From: Actinomycetota bacterium
GTDB lineage: Bacteria; Actinomycetota; UBA4738; CADDZG01; WHSQ01
DNA length: 18,414 nucleotides
Assembly (NCBI GenBank): GCA_030448085.1
Contig: JAUJNU010000040.1
Coordinates: 1 to 18,414, forward strand
Direction of reading: 5' to 3'
In this document: in pieces, positions 8,712 through 14,886 of the stretch
Layout of the letters: each line of letters starts with the position of its first letter
Position numbering within the stretch: position 1 is the stretch's first letter
Notes under the pieces: generated by a model
The model's database searches: none
The model's input: the letters and a program-made list of their open reading frames with translations, nothing else
What the model was told of the DNA's origin: nothing
Position numbers and translations under genes: made by a program

Positions 8712-9155
8712 TCAGGCGTTAGTCGTTTTGCCATTCCGATTGCCATTCCTAGGCCGGGAGGTCCTCTGCCGGCGCTGAGACTGCCGACGATTAGCTTGGG
8801 CACCGCGGCGTGATCCGACGGTTTCGCCGACGAACGATGCGAGTTGGATTAGCTCGTCCTTACCGAAAACGGCTTCTGCTCGCTGCCTTCATACGTTGAC
8901 GAATCTCCGACTCAGCAGAGGTGAAGCCGACCACGACCATCTCGGAAATGCTGCTTAACCGTGCGGGTGGCCTCCACGCCACTGACGGTCGGCATCTGGA
9001 AATCCATGATGACAACATGTGGACGTAGGCGTTCCACGAGGGCGACAGGTGTAGCCGTCGCCGGCTTCCCCCACCACCTCGCAATAAGGCGGAAGAAGCG
9101 CGCGAACCAACCTGCGCATCACCGGCGAATCATCAACGATCAAGAGACGTGTCAC
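8712..9155 (-). pseudogene. Receiver-only response regulator, frame-broken
   Basis: GTG 9155 begins MTRLLIVDDSPVMRRLVRAL, a CheY-like receiver start with the acidic pair. Continuing across frame changes gives CEVVGEAGDG, then HVVIMDFQMPTV with the phospho-acceptor Asp, then SEMVVVGFTSAESEIRQRM with the Thr/Ser switch residue, and VFGKDELIQLASFV with the conserved Lys. A basic Arg/Asn-rich tail ends at TGA 8712. About 147 aa are recoverable. No DNA-binding or enzymatic output domain is seen, so it would act by protein contact, like single-domain regulators. At least two indels are needed. No partner kinase is in the window. It is probably co-oriented with the second receiver gene upstream. Confidence 0.65.
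8728..8748 (+). repeat. Paired TGCCATTC octamers, copy A
   Basis: TTGCCATTC-CGAT-TGCCATTC lies 80 nt downstream of the tRNA-Ser 3' end, inside the tRNA-bracketed segment. The same paired arrangement recurs near the other end at 11217-11236. Short tandem octamers next to att-like sites resemble arm-type sites bound by tyrosine integrases, but this identification is inference only. Confidence 0.4.
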
Positions 9156-9296
9156 GATTCACGACGCCCATGCGGCGCGGCCCGTTCGTCTTTGACAACT
9201 TGGCGAACGGAACTGTGTCGGAGAGAGCGCCTGATCCTCGGCGGGGAAAGCAGGCGCGTGTCGCTACGAGGCTCTCGAGTCAAGGAGATAACAGTG

Positions 9297-9675
9297 TCAC
9301 AGACGGGCGATCTTTGCGGATTGCAGCTCGTACACCGAGAGTTCGTCTGGTGATCGTTCGTTGAGGAGGAGGGACAGAAGCCGTCGGCTCCCGCTTCCTT
9401 CCGCTTCTCGCGTCGCATCGTCCAAATGCTGCTGAAGGCCAACGCCCGCATCTCTGGATGCCGCCACCTAAACTCGCGTGTGGCAGAAGTTGCCATTCAT
9501 CCCCGGCAGCTCGCTATCCATGATTACGACGTCGGGCTTGACGGTCGCTGTCACGGCTAGAGCCTGTTCACTCGAGGATGCCTCTGCGACCACATCGAGG
9601 GTGGTGTGTAAGCTCCAAGAAGTGACGAAGCATCCTGCGGATCCCGGGTTTGTCATCGACCAGCAACGCTCGCAT
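9297..9675 (-). pseudogene. Second receiver-only response regulator, frame-broken
   Basis: ATG 9675 begins MRALLVDDKPGIRRMLRHFL. The next frame continues TTLDVVAEASSSEQALAV and KPDVVIMDSELPGMNG (phospho-acceptor Asp). A third frame gives ATREFRWRHPEMRALAFSS and KEAGADGF, the usual end of a receiver domain. The most protein-like continuation ends at TGA 9297. Size is about 126 aa with no output domain. At least three frame changes occur. It may form a tandem pair with the receiver gene 8712-9155; the two start motifs are similar but not close enough to call a recent duplication. Boundaries at the 3' side are approximate. Confidence 0.6.
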
Positions 9676-9855
9676 ACTTTATAGTTTCACTGAAGAATCC
9701 ACGACAAAGAAGGGGCGAATCCCCACTTTGGAACCTCCAAGCGAGGAAACCACAGGAGACGAGCGCCGCCGCCTGAGTCCTCGCCCGTAGGACCCTGCCT
9801 CGGGACCTCATCCCGCCGCCCACCGATCCCTGGATCGGCCTGGAAATACCGGAGG

Positions 9856-11013
9856 GTGGGAGCCGGTCGCGGATATCGCGCGCCGCGCCTACGCAGGCCG
9901 GCGCACGCGCTGGTGGATCGCACCGCACGTCGCATCTGGAGAGAGGTCCCCGCGACTCGCAAAGCGATGATCCCGTCTGTCGACGCGCGCGAGTCGATCG
10001 TGCGAAACGTCGAGATGATCTTGCTCACGCTTGCGCAGAATCGCGGCCCGCTTCCCGAGGAACTCGCCATCCTCCGAGAGGCCGGCCATCGGCGCGCGGA
10101 GCAGGGGCTGACCGCGGAGGCCGTGATCCAGCATTACCACATCGGTTTTCGTGAGATTTGGGACGCGCTCACCGGGGCCGCGAGAGGTGAGCCACCGGCG
10201 ACGATGGCCTTGTTACTAAATGGCGTCACCACCGTGTTGCAATGGATCCATGATGTCACCACCGCCGTCTCGGAGGCGCATGAGGAGACGACCCGTGCAC
10301 AGGAGGCGACCGCAAACGTGCTCCGCCAACGATTCCTCCATCGCCTCGAGTCGGGGGATCTCGATGCGTACGAGCCTTCCCGCCTCGCACACTCACTCGG
10401 GTTCGACCCCGATGGTTCCTTCCAGGCGATGTGCATCTCCCTGGATGATCGAGATGATCTTGTTGAGCCGATTCGGAGCGAGGTACGTCGCGTCATCGGT
10501 TCCTGTCAACTCTTCCTTCGCGGCAGGGACGCGGTCGTTCTCTCGCAGGGCGTCGCCGTGTCTGTTCTTGAAGCAGCGGTTCGCAAACCGTTTCCCGACG
10601 CGGCGATCGGCATCGGGCTCGAACGGAACGGCCTCGCCGGAGCTCGCGCCAGTATCGGCGACGCGGAACGCGCCGTGAACATCGCTCCGCCGTCGGGAAC
10701 AAGCAGCTTCGAGCGGCACTGGCTCGAGGCCTCGTTGCTGCACTCCAGCGAGCGCCTCCGCGATGTGCTGTCCTCGGGACCGGAGATCGCGCGAAAGCAC
10801 CCAGATCTCGCGATGACTGTGCGAATTTTCGCAGCTAGCGGATTTTCCCTCGCCGAGACCGCCCGGAAGCTCCACGTTCACGCGAACACCGTCACCTACC
10901 GGCTCGACCGGTGGCAGTTGCTCACGGGATGGGATCCCCGATCGTTCGAAGGTCTCGTCAAATCGATAGTCAGCCTCACCGTCCAATCGCCGTTGACATC
11001 GCCTCCATCCTAG
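9856..11013 (+). CDS. PucR/CdaR-type helix-turn-helix transcriptional regulator
   Basis: This 385-aa soluble regulator has an N-terminal helical sensor region (EELAILREAGHRRAEQGL, IQHYHIGFREIWDAL at about residues 72-115). The middle region is GGDEF-like, as in CdaR (VLSQGVAVSVLEAAVRK... AAIGIGLE). A C-terminal PucR HTH lies at about 320-368: TVRIFAASGFSLAETA, RKLHVHANTVTYRLDR, then LTGWDPRSFEG. Such proteins often activate catabolic genes. The GTG at 9856 directly abuts GGAGG, too close to serve as its SD. A neighbouring frame reads VADIARRAYAG just upstream, which looks like genuine family sequence, so the true N-terminus may lie further upstream with one indel near 9897. The rest of the frame is intact. 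Its target is unknown; it is divergent from the receiver genes. Confidence 0.85.
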   Translation: MGAGRGYRAPRLRRPAHALVDRTARRIWREVPATRKAMIPSVDARESIVRNVEMILLTLAQNRGPLPEELAILREAGHRRAEQGLTAEAVIQHYHIGFREIWDALTGAARGEPPATMALLLNGVTTVLQWIHDVTTAVSEAHEETTRAQEATANVLRQRFLHRLESGDLDAYEPSRLAHSLGFDPDGSFQAMCISLDDRDDLVEPIRSEVRRVIGSCQLFLRGRDAVVLSQGVAVSVLEAAVRKPFPDAAIGIGLERNGLAGARASIGDAERAVNIAPPSGTSSFERHWLEASLLHSSERLRDVLSSGPEIARKHPDLAMTVRIFAASGFSLAETARKLHVHANTVTYRLDRWQLLTGWDPRSFEGLVKSIVSLTVQSPLTSPPS

Positions 11014-11323
11014 AGGGGCATCTTGCGGTAACCGCTCGACGCGTAGCGGAAACAGCTGCAGCCGGTGAAGTAGCGGGCCGGACGGGATTGATGTGTCCCA
11101 GGCTTGGCTTTCAGGGCCATACACCCAGATATCGCGTCCACCTCGTAAGGCAGCTTGTCCTGGAGATGCTCTGGTCAGAAGCCGGAGCCAACTCACGCAG
11201 GCCACGGTTGGTCAAGTTGCCATTCTCCTGCCATTCTTTTTTCGCAAGGAGAAGGACGAAGCACGATCACAAAGGATGAACGTTTGGTTTCCTAGGCGGC
11301 GAAGGACGTTTAGGGACGAACGA
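11014..11323. other. Non-coding stretch between PucR regulator and second tRNA-like sequence
   Basis: No convincing coding sequence is seen on either strand. The stretch holds the second TGCCATTC octamer pair (11217-11236) followed by a T6 run, and no clear promoter or terminator. It is somewhat richer in A and T near its 3' end than flanking genes. Confidence 0.4.
11217..11236 (+). repeat. Paired TGCCATTC octamers, copy B
   Basis: TTGCCATTC-TCC-TGCCATTC lies 111 nt inside copy 2 of the tRNA direct repeat. It matches copy A at 8728-8748 in orientation and layout (spacers 3 and 4 nt). The pair is not part of any recognised gene. Confidence 0.4.
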
Positions 11324-11401
11324 GGATGGTGTGGAAAGCGGTACGTGGTCTTGAAAACCGTTGTCTGAAAGGACTTAAGGGTTCGAGTCCCTTGCCCTCC
11401 G
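11324..11401 (+). tRNA. tRNA-Ser(UGA)-like sequence with truncated D arm, probable pseudo-tRNA or att remnant
   Basis: The 3' two-thirds is a good serine tRNA: anticodon loop CTTGAAA (TGA), variable arm GTCT-GAAA-GGAC, T arm AAGGG-TTCGAGT-CCCTT, acceptor GCCCTCC and discriminator G. A possible 5' acceptor GGATGGT (11324-11330) pairs with it except for one T-C mismatch. Only 14 nt then remain for the connector and D arm instead of the 19 in the intact copy, and no D stem forms. The anticodon stem has two wobble pairs. It could be a degenerate gene, an attachment-site remnant, or a real tRNA damaged by deletions in the assembly. Confidence 0.5.
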
Positions 11402-11403
11402 CT
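11347..11403 (+). repeat. 57-bp direct repeat, copy 2 (3' part of tRNA-Ser)
   Basis: Partner of 8594-8650, in direct orientation about 2.75 kb away. The differing T-stem bases are compensatory (GTGGG/CCCAC against AAGGG/CCCTT), so both copies descend from functional tRNAs; this is not one decaying tandem duplicate. Confidence 0.6.
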
Positions 11404-11424
11404 ACCCGTCCGATCTGTGCTGCG

Positions 11425-11565
11425 CTATGCCTCGTCGCTCCTTAGCGACTGAACTTGGACCAAGACGACCTGTGTCATCTCAACCAGGTCGGCGTCCGGA
11501 TGTTGCGACGCCCACGCTGCTATCAGCGCGTTCTGCGCTCCCACGAGCGCCATGGCGGCCGCCAT
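11425..11565 (-). CDS. Possible 46-aa small protein
   Basis: A short minus-strand frame starts at ATG 11565, with an in-frame TAA three codons upstream, and stops at TAG 11425. It reads MAAAMALVGAQNALIAAW, then HPDADLVEMTQVVLVQVQSL, and has an amphipathic, protein-like composition. I recognise no family. GGAAGG lies only 2 nt before the first ATG and 14 nt before the second. Nothing else is seen in this gap apart from the palindrome over its start. It could be a chance frame. Confidence 0.25.
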   Translation of the reverse strand: MAAAMALVGAQNALIAAWASQHPDADLVEMTQVVLVQVQSLRSDEA

Positions 11566-11568
11566 GGC
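11549..11568. repeat. Perfect 20-bp palindrome
   Basis: GCCATGGC, centre GGCC, GCCATGGC forms an uninterrupted self-complementary 20-mer. It has no following T-run. It overlaps the start of the possible small ORF (both ATGs lie within it) and lies 47 nt from the end of the membrane-protein gene. It could be an operator-like dyad or a coincidence of an Ala/Met-rich coding start. Confidence 0.5.
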
Positions 11569-11614
11569 CTTCCGTTACTTTTCGGAACTCTGAAGGATGA
11601 CGCGGGACAGGCCC

Positions 11615-12022
11615 CTAGTAACCGAAGACGAGTGCACCGACCACGAACGCAGCAGCGGCCACAGCGGCCACAGCAAGGGCGATACCGAACCAGCGAGACT
11701 GCCTGAAGCCGAGACGGGTCCCGAGCGCTAGAGCGCCCGCTGCGACCAACCCGAAGATGAGAAGTACCAGGCCGAGGGGGCCAACGACGACACCGAGATC
11801 GTGCAGGTTCTCAAGCGCGTTGGTCGGGCGGTCCTCGGTATAACCGAAGGCGCCGATCGCCTCTAGTAACTGTCCGATCAGAGTGACCGCGATCCCCGCG
11901 AGGAGCACCCACCGCAGCGTGCGCGCTAGTTCATCAGGCGGTTGCCTCCATCTTCGGCTCCACAACACGATCCCACCGAGGAGGATGGACGCCGCCAGGT
12001 GGTATCCGAAGTGACTCCACAT
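11615..12022 (-). CDS. Small four-helix membrane protein, unknown function
   Basis: This 135-aa protein has four hydrophobic segments at about residues 8-22, 37-58, 75-99 and 110-132. Between helices 2 and 3 is a polar loop (GYTEDRPTNALENLHDLG) with a HD pair next to the membrane. I do not recognise a family. The start ATG 12022 is supported by TAACCT at 12029-12034 (minus strand) 6 nt upstream, fitting a leaderless transcript, and by protein-like sequence from the first residue. The frame is intact. It is followed on the same strand by the possible 46-aa ORF. Confidence 0.7.
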   Translation of the reverse strand: MWSHFGYHLAASILLGGIVLWSRRWRQPPDELARTLRWVLLAGIAVTLIGQLLEAIGAFGYTEDRPTNALENLHDLGVVVGPLGLVLLIFGLVAAGALALGTRLGFRQSRWFGIALAVAAVAAAAFVVGALVFGY

Positions 12023-12123
12023 GAAGCCAGGTTACGTCTTGGGATGACCGGCCGCCGGGGGGTACCTGAAAAGTCGGTGCCCCGCGTGGCCCCTCCAGCC
12101 CATGCCCCCCGCTGCCGCAGGGG

Positions 12124-12459
12124 CTATTTCTTCTTGGGGAGAGACTTCGCGTACGTCGAGCCGAGCTCGACCCACTTGATGAGCTGCCTCTTCGCCCGCA
12201 CATGCTCCGGGTCGATCCGGAGCCATCCCTACATCGGGCGGCCTTTCATCTCCATGAACTCAGCGCTCGTCCTGGAGACGAGCTTCTCTGACTCAGCCGG
12301 GTCGACGCGAACCAGGATCCCCCCTTGCCCGCTCGCGGCCACGGCCATGTTGCGCCGGATCAAGAAGGCGAGGCCGCCAAACATCTTCATCTCGGTCAGA
12401 TCCGACTCGCCAACGAGCAGCTCCCGTATGCGATCGGCAAGATCTTCGTCGTATGCCAC
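12124..12459 (-). pseudogene. TfoX/Sxy N-terminal domain protein with in-frame amber codon
   Basis: GTG 12459 gives (M)AYDEDLADRIRELLVG, then LTEMKMFGGLAFLIRRN with the family's MFGG hallmark, GGILVRVDP and MKGRPM. A TAG at 12229-12231 interrupts, then the same frame continues GWLRIDPEHVRAK and YAKSLPKKK to TAG 12124. Related TfoX-N proteins read RPM-x-GW across this point, so one substitution (for example AAG to TAG) has created the stop. Full length would be 111 aa, normal for stand-alone TfoX-N proteins, which lack the competence role shown for full Sxy. TACCAT lies 6 nt before the GTG (12466-12471), suggesting a leaderless transcript. The truncated product would lose the last 35 residues. 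Confidence 0.8.
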
Positions 12460-12557
12460 CCCGCGATGGTACGTCGGGCAAGGCGCTCCAGACGGGCGAG
12501 CGGGTCGCGGAGCTAGACTCAGCCTGTCCACCAGGACGCTCATGAACCTGGAGACCG

Positions 12558-13151
12558 GTGACCAGAACGATGATGGAGACGCAACAAGGCAGCACTTTCG
12601 ATCGGTACCTGCCGGCCTATGACGTCCGGAGTCATCACCAGATCGAGGTGAACGCGTCGGCCCCCGCTACTTTCGAGGCTGCCCGCAACCTGGACATCGG
12701 ACGCTCCCTCCCAGTGACGGTGCTCTTCGCTATCAGGGGGATACCTCAATTCCTCACCGGGAAGGCTCGGCCCACTCGCTCGGTCAAGTTGGAGAACTTC
12801 CTCGAGGCCGGCTTCATGGTCCTCGAAGACCGGCCTCCGAACGAGTTCGTGATGGGTGCGGTGGGGAAGTTCTGGAGGCTCGACGGCGGGTTCGTGCATA
12901 TGGCCCCGAGTGACTTCGACAGCTTCGACCAGCCGGGCTTCGCCAAAGCCGCGCTTGTCTTCACAGTGGAAGAGACGAGCAGCTCGCGGTCCCTCCTGAC
13001 GACGGAGACACGAGTGACGTGCACGGACGCCCGCTCCCGCCGGAGCTTCTCCCGCTACTGGCGCGCGATCGGCCCATTCTCCGGTCTCATCCGTCACCTG
13101 ATGTTGGGTCAGATCAAGAGGGCGGCAGAAGGCCGGCACCCCGCTAGGTAG
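12558..13151 (+). CDS. SRPBCC-fold (polyketide cyclase/START-like) protein
   Basis: This protein of up to 197 aa carries a pattern common in actinobacterial SRPBCC proteins: DRYLPAYDVRSHHQIEV, APATFEAARNLDIGRS, FAIRGIPQFL, then VLEDRPPNEFVMGAVGKFW, FAKAALVFTVEE and, near the end, FSRYWRAIGPFSGLIRHLML. The fold forms a hydrophobic ligand pocket; the ligand is unknown. Start is uncertain: GTG 12558 (GGAGA only 3 nt upstream), ATG 12570 or ATG 12573. An ATG at 12541 in another frame reads MNLETGDQNDDGD and could be the true N-terminus if one base is missing. The body of the frame is intact. It is divergent from the TfoX-like gene. Confidence 0.72.
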   Translation: MTRTMMETQQGSTFDRYLPAYDVRSHHQIEVNASAPATFEAARNLDIGRSLPVTVLFAIRGIPQFLTGKARPTRSVKLENFLEAGFMVLEDRPPNEFVMGAVGKFWRLDGGFVHMAPSDFDSFDQPGFAKAALVFTVEETSSSRSLLTTETRVTCTDARSRRSFSRYWRAIGPFSGLIRHLMLGQIKRAAEGRHPAR

Positions 13152-13175
13152 GCCTCAAGGGGGTCAGGAAACAGT

Positions 13176-13235
13176 ACGGGATGAGGTAGAACACCCTGCG
13201 GGTTGTAGGTATCTCTCAACCGCGAGTCATCCCGT
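13176..13235. other. Nested dyad, possible structured RNA downstream of the SRPBCC gene
   Basis: Outer arms ACGGGATGA (13176-13184) and TCATCCCGT (13227-13235) pair perfectly over 9 bp. Inside them GCGG(G)TTG and CAACCGC form a second stem with one bulge. No T-run follows, so this is not a standard terminator. It could terminate or stabilise the SRPBCC transcript. The remaining non-coding DNA up to 13412 shows nothing recognisable. Confidence 0.35.
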
Positions 13236-13412
13236 GCTTGGGCCTGTACATCCTTCTCGAGAGCACCGGGCGCGGCCTCCTTCACGCTCCTGCCGATTTC
13301 ACTGCGGACGAGGGCGTTCGTCAGGGCCTCGAGTCACCAGGACCCTCTCCTGGATACCCTTGTCCTCAGGGATGTCGCGGGCGGCTCGAGCCAGGCAGGG
13401 CAGGGGTCTCCT

Positions 13413-13610
13413 TCAACCTCCTGCCCTCGTCGCCAGACAACCCGGGCATAGGCAGCCGACATATCCATCTTTCAACTCTCGTCTCGTTTGCTCTGTCAGC
13501 CGGAGCGACGCGCACCAGCAGGAGGAGGAAGAGACGCCGCATCCGAATCCCTCCCCGCAAGAAGGGCATGTGGCCGCTTCTAGATCTGCCGGCCCTTTGG
13601 CATCGTCCAT
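13413..13610 (-). CDS. Cysteine-rich CWC family small protein
   Basis: This 65-aa protein has eight cysteines arranged CPSC, FGC, SSCWC and, after a helical linker (RLTEQTRRELKDGYVG), CLCPGC. The CWC triad and the CLCPxCL ending match the cysteine-rich CWC family, presumed to bind metal; no activity is established. ATG 13610 is almost forced, because a TAA lies two codons upstream. It follows the BtuF-like gene by 35 nt on the same strand, so the two are probably co-transcribed. The gap carries GGAGGC repeats able to act as SD-like sequence, though spaced somewhat far from the ATG. Confidence 0.8.
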   Translation of the reverse strand: MDDAKGPADLEAATCPSCGEGFGCGVSSSSCWCASLRLTEQTRRELKDGYVGCLCPGCLATRAGG

Positions 13611-13622
13611 GACTTAGAGCTT

Positions 13623-13645
13623 GGCCTCCGCCTCCGCCTCGGCCT
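13623..13645 (-). repeat. Hexamer repeat (GAGGCG/GAGGCC)n
   Basis: About four GCCTCC/GCCTCG units (plus strand) fill the gap between the BtuF-like stop and the CWC start. On the coding strand they read as AGGCGGAGGCGG, purine-rich and SD-like. Confidence 0.5.
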
Positions 13646-14560
13646 CTACGCCGGAACCCGTTCCACGCGACCCGGCGGAGGCGCCGGGAAGAGGTCCGGG
13701 TGCAGGATCCAGGCGAGGATCTCCAGCCCGTCGACGAGGCGCGGCCCGGGTCTCGAGAAGTAGGCAGAGCCATTCACGGCCCACACCTCGCCACGTCTCG
13801 CTGCCGGGGTGTCGGCGAACTGGGCCACCTCGTAGAGGCCATGCGCCTGTTCGATCGCCTGTCGCAGCCCATAGCCGCAGGGCATGAACACGATAGTTCG
13901 AGGAGCTGCCGCGGCGACCTCGTCCCAAGTGCAGGCCCGCGACGGCCCTCCCTCCTCCCCCAATAGCTCGCGCCCACCGGCCAGCCGGACCATCTCCGGG
14001 ACCCAATGGCCCCCGGTGAAGGGGGGATCGGCCCACTCCAGGGCGAAGGTGGGGAGCGGCGCCGCAGTCTCGGCGATGGAGCGGACGGTAGCGATCCGGC
14101 GGCGAAGCTCCCTCGTGAGACTTGCTCCTCTGGCTGGGGTGGAAGCCGCGCGGGCTACCTCTTCGATCCCCTCGAGCACCTGCTCGAGACCCCCCGGGTC
14201 GAGCGAGATGACCTCGGCCTCGCATCCCAGGAGCTCCAACGCATCGGTAACGTGCCCGGAGGGGACCGCACAAACCCGGCACAGGTCCTGTGCCAGGATC
14301 AGATCGGGTTGTAGCTGGGCCACGAGGTCCTGATCGATCCGGTAGATCGGCTCGAGGGAGGAAAGGCTTTCCCGCACCTCTCGATCGATCGTGGCCGGCG
14401 AGCTGCTCTCGTCGCTGTCGAGGGTCGAGATCGATATCACGGGCTTGGTTCGAACCTCGGCTGGATGGTCGCAGTCGCAGCTGACTGCTACGAGCTGATC
14501 ATCGAGGCCAAGGGCATAGACGATCTCGGTTGCCGACGGCAGGAGAGAGATGATCTTCAT
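13646..14560 (-). CDS. BtuF-like cobalamin-binding-type protein without signal peptide
   Basis: This 304-aa protein of the type III periplasmic-binding fold starts MKIISLLPSATEIVYALG, the conserved start of the COG0614 subfamily annotated as cobalamin-binding protein. Other family marks are VAVSCDCDHPAEV (Cys 28 and 30), IYRIDQDLVAQLQPDLILAQ and DLCRVCAVPSGHV (Cys 94 and 97). The C-terminal lobe contains EWADPPFTGGHWVPEMVRLA, IVFMPCGYGL, EVWAVNGSAYFSRPGPRLVDG. A longer frame upstream is rejected because the family motif begins at residue 1-2 here. No signal peptide or lipobox is present, so it is probably cytosolic, and no BtuC or BtuD gene is near. CATAAA at 14568-14573 (minus strand), 7 nt before the ATG, fits a leaderless -10. 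No cobalamin riboswitch is seen. The frame is intact. Confidence 0.85.
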   Translation of the reverse strand: MKIISLLPSATEIVYALGLDDQLVAVSCDCDHPAEVRTKPVISISTLDSDESSSPATIDREVRESLSSLEPIYRIDQDLVAQLQPDLILAQDLCRVCAVPSGHVTDALELLGCEAEVISLDPGGLEQVLEGIEEVARAASTPARGASLTRELRRRIATVRSIAETAAPLPTFALEWADPPFTGGHWVPEMVRLAGGRELLGEEGGPSRACTWDEVAAAAPRTIVFMPCGYGLRQAIEQAHGLYEVAQFADTPAARRGEVWAVNGSAYFSRPGPRLVDGLEILAWILHPDLFPAPPPGRVERVPA

Positions 14561-14677
14561 CTGCTCATTTATGCCATGGAACGGTGTGGGTGGGGAGCTC
14601 CCGGGTTGAGGCGCCTGGGCTGCGACTAAGCCCGAGAACTGGACGAGGAGCCGGTGCTCGAAATGAGAGGGGCGGAG

Positions 14678-14817
14678 ATGACAGGTTGGATCGGAGACAT
14701 CGAGCGAGCCCACGCCGGACAACGAGAGCTTCCGGGCTGTCCTCTACACGGGTAGCCACACGCAGTTGACGGTGATGCGGCTCGGCCCCGGCGAGGACAT
14801 AGGGCGCGAGGCGCATC
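14678..14817 (+). pseudogene. Cupin-domain protein fragment
   Basis: ATG 14678 (preceded by GGCGGAG) gives MTGWIGDIERA. One indel later the neighbouring frame reads DNESFRAVLYTGSHTQL, then TVMRLGPGEDIGREAHP. This matches the first half of small cupin proteins, where the His after GxEDIGxE belongs to the metal-binding HxH region. The second half (DQFxRVExGxG and beyond) is absent; sequence after 14817 is unrelated. It is therefore a truncated remnant, or a gene with a larger deletion, wedged between the BtuF-like gene (divergent) and the 3' end of the ABCG gene (convergent). Confidence 0.6.
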
Positions 14818-14886
14818 CACCGCAGCAAGCGGGAGGTCGAAGAGGCCGAAGAGCACAACCACCACTAGGACCTAGCGCGGCCGAGG

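Noticed and set aside
8552..8803. An 83-aa minus-strand frame containing GGRGTRTHKSL
   Set aside because: This peptide is the usual antisense translation of a tRNA-Ser gene; the tRNA at 8566-8648 explains it.
13234..13617. Plus-strand open frames of about 125 aa at 13234-13617
   Set aside because: No family resemblance and Ser/Pro/Arg-rich composition; the minus strand carries the convincing CWC gene over part of this stretch.
14561..14677. A cobalamin riboswitch upstream of the BtuF-like gene
   Set aside because: No B12-box-like element or large folded leader is visible; the ATG sits 7 nt from a -10-like hexamer and only 117 nt separate it from the divergent cupin fragment.
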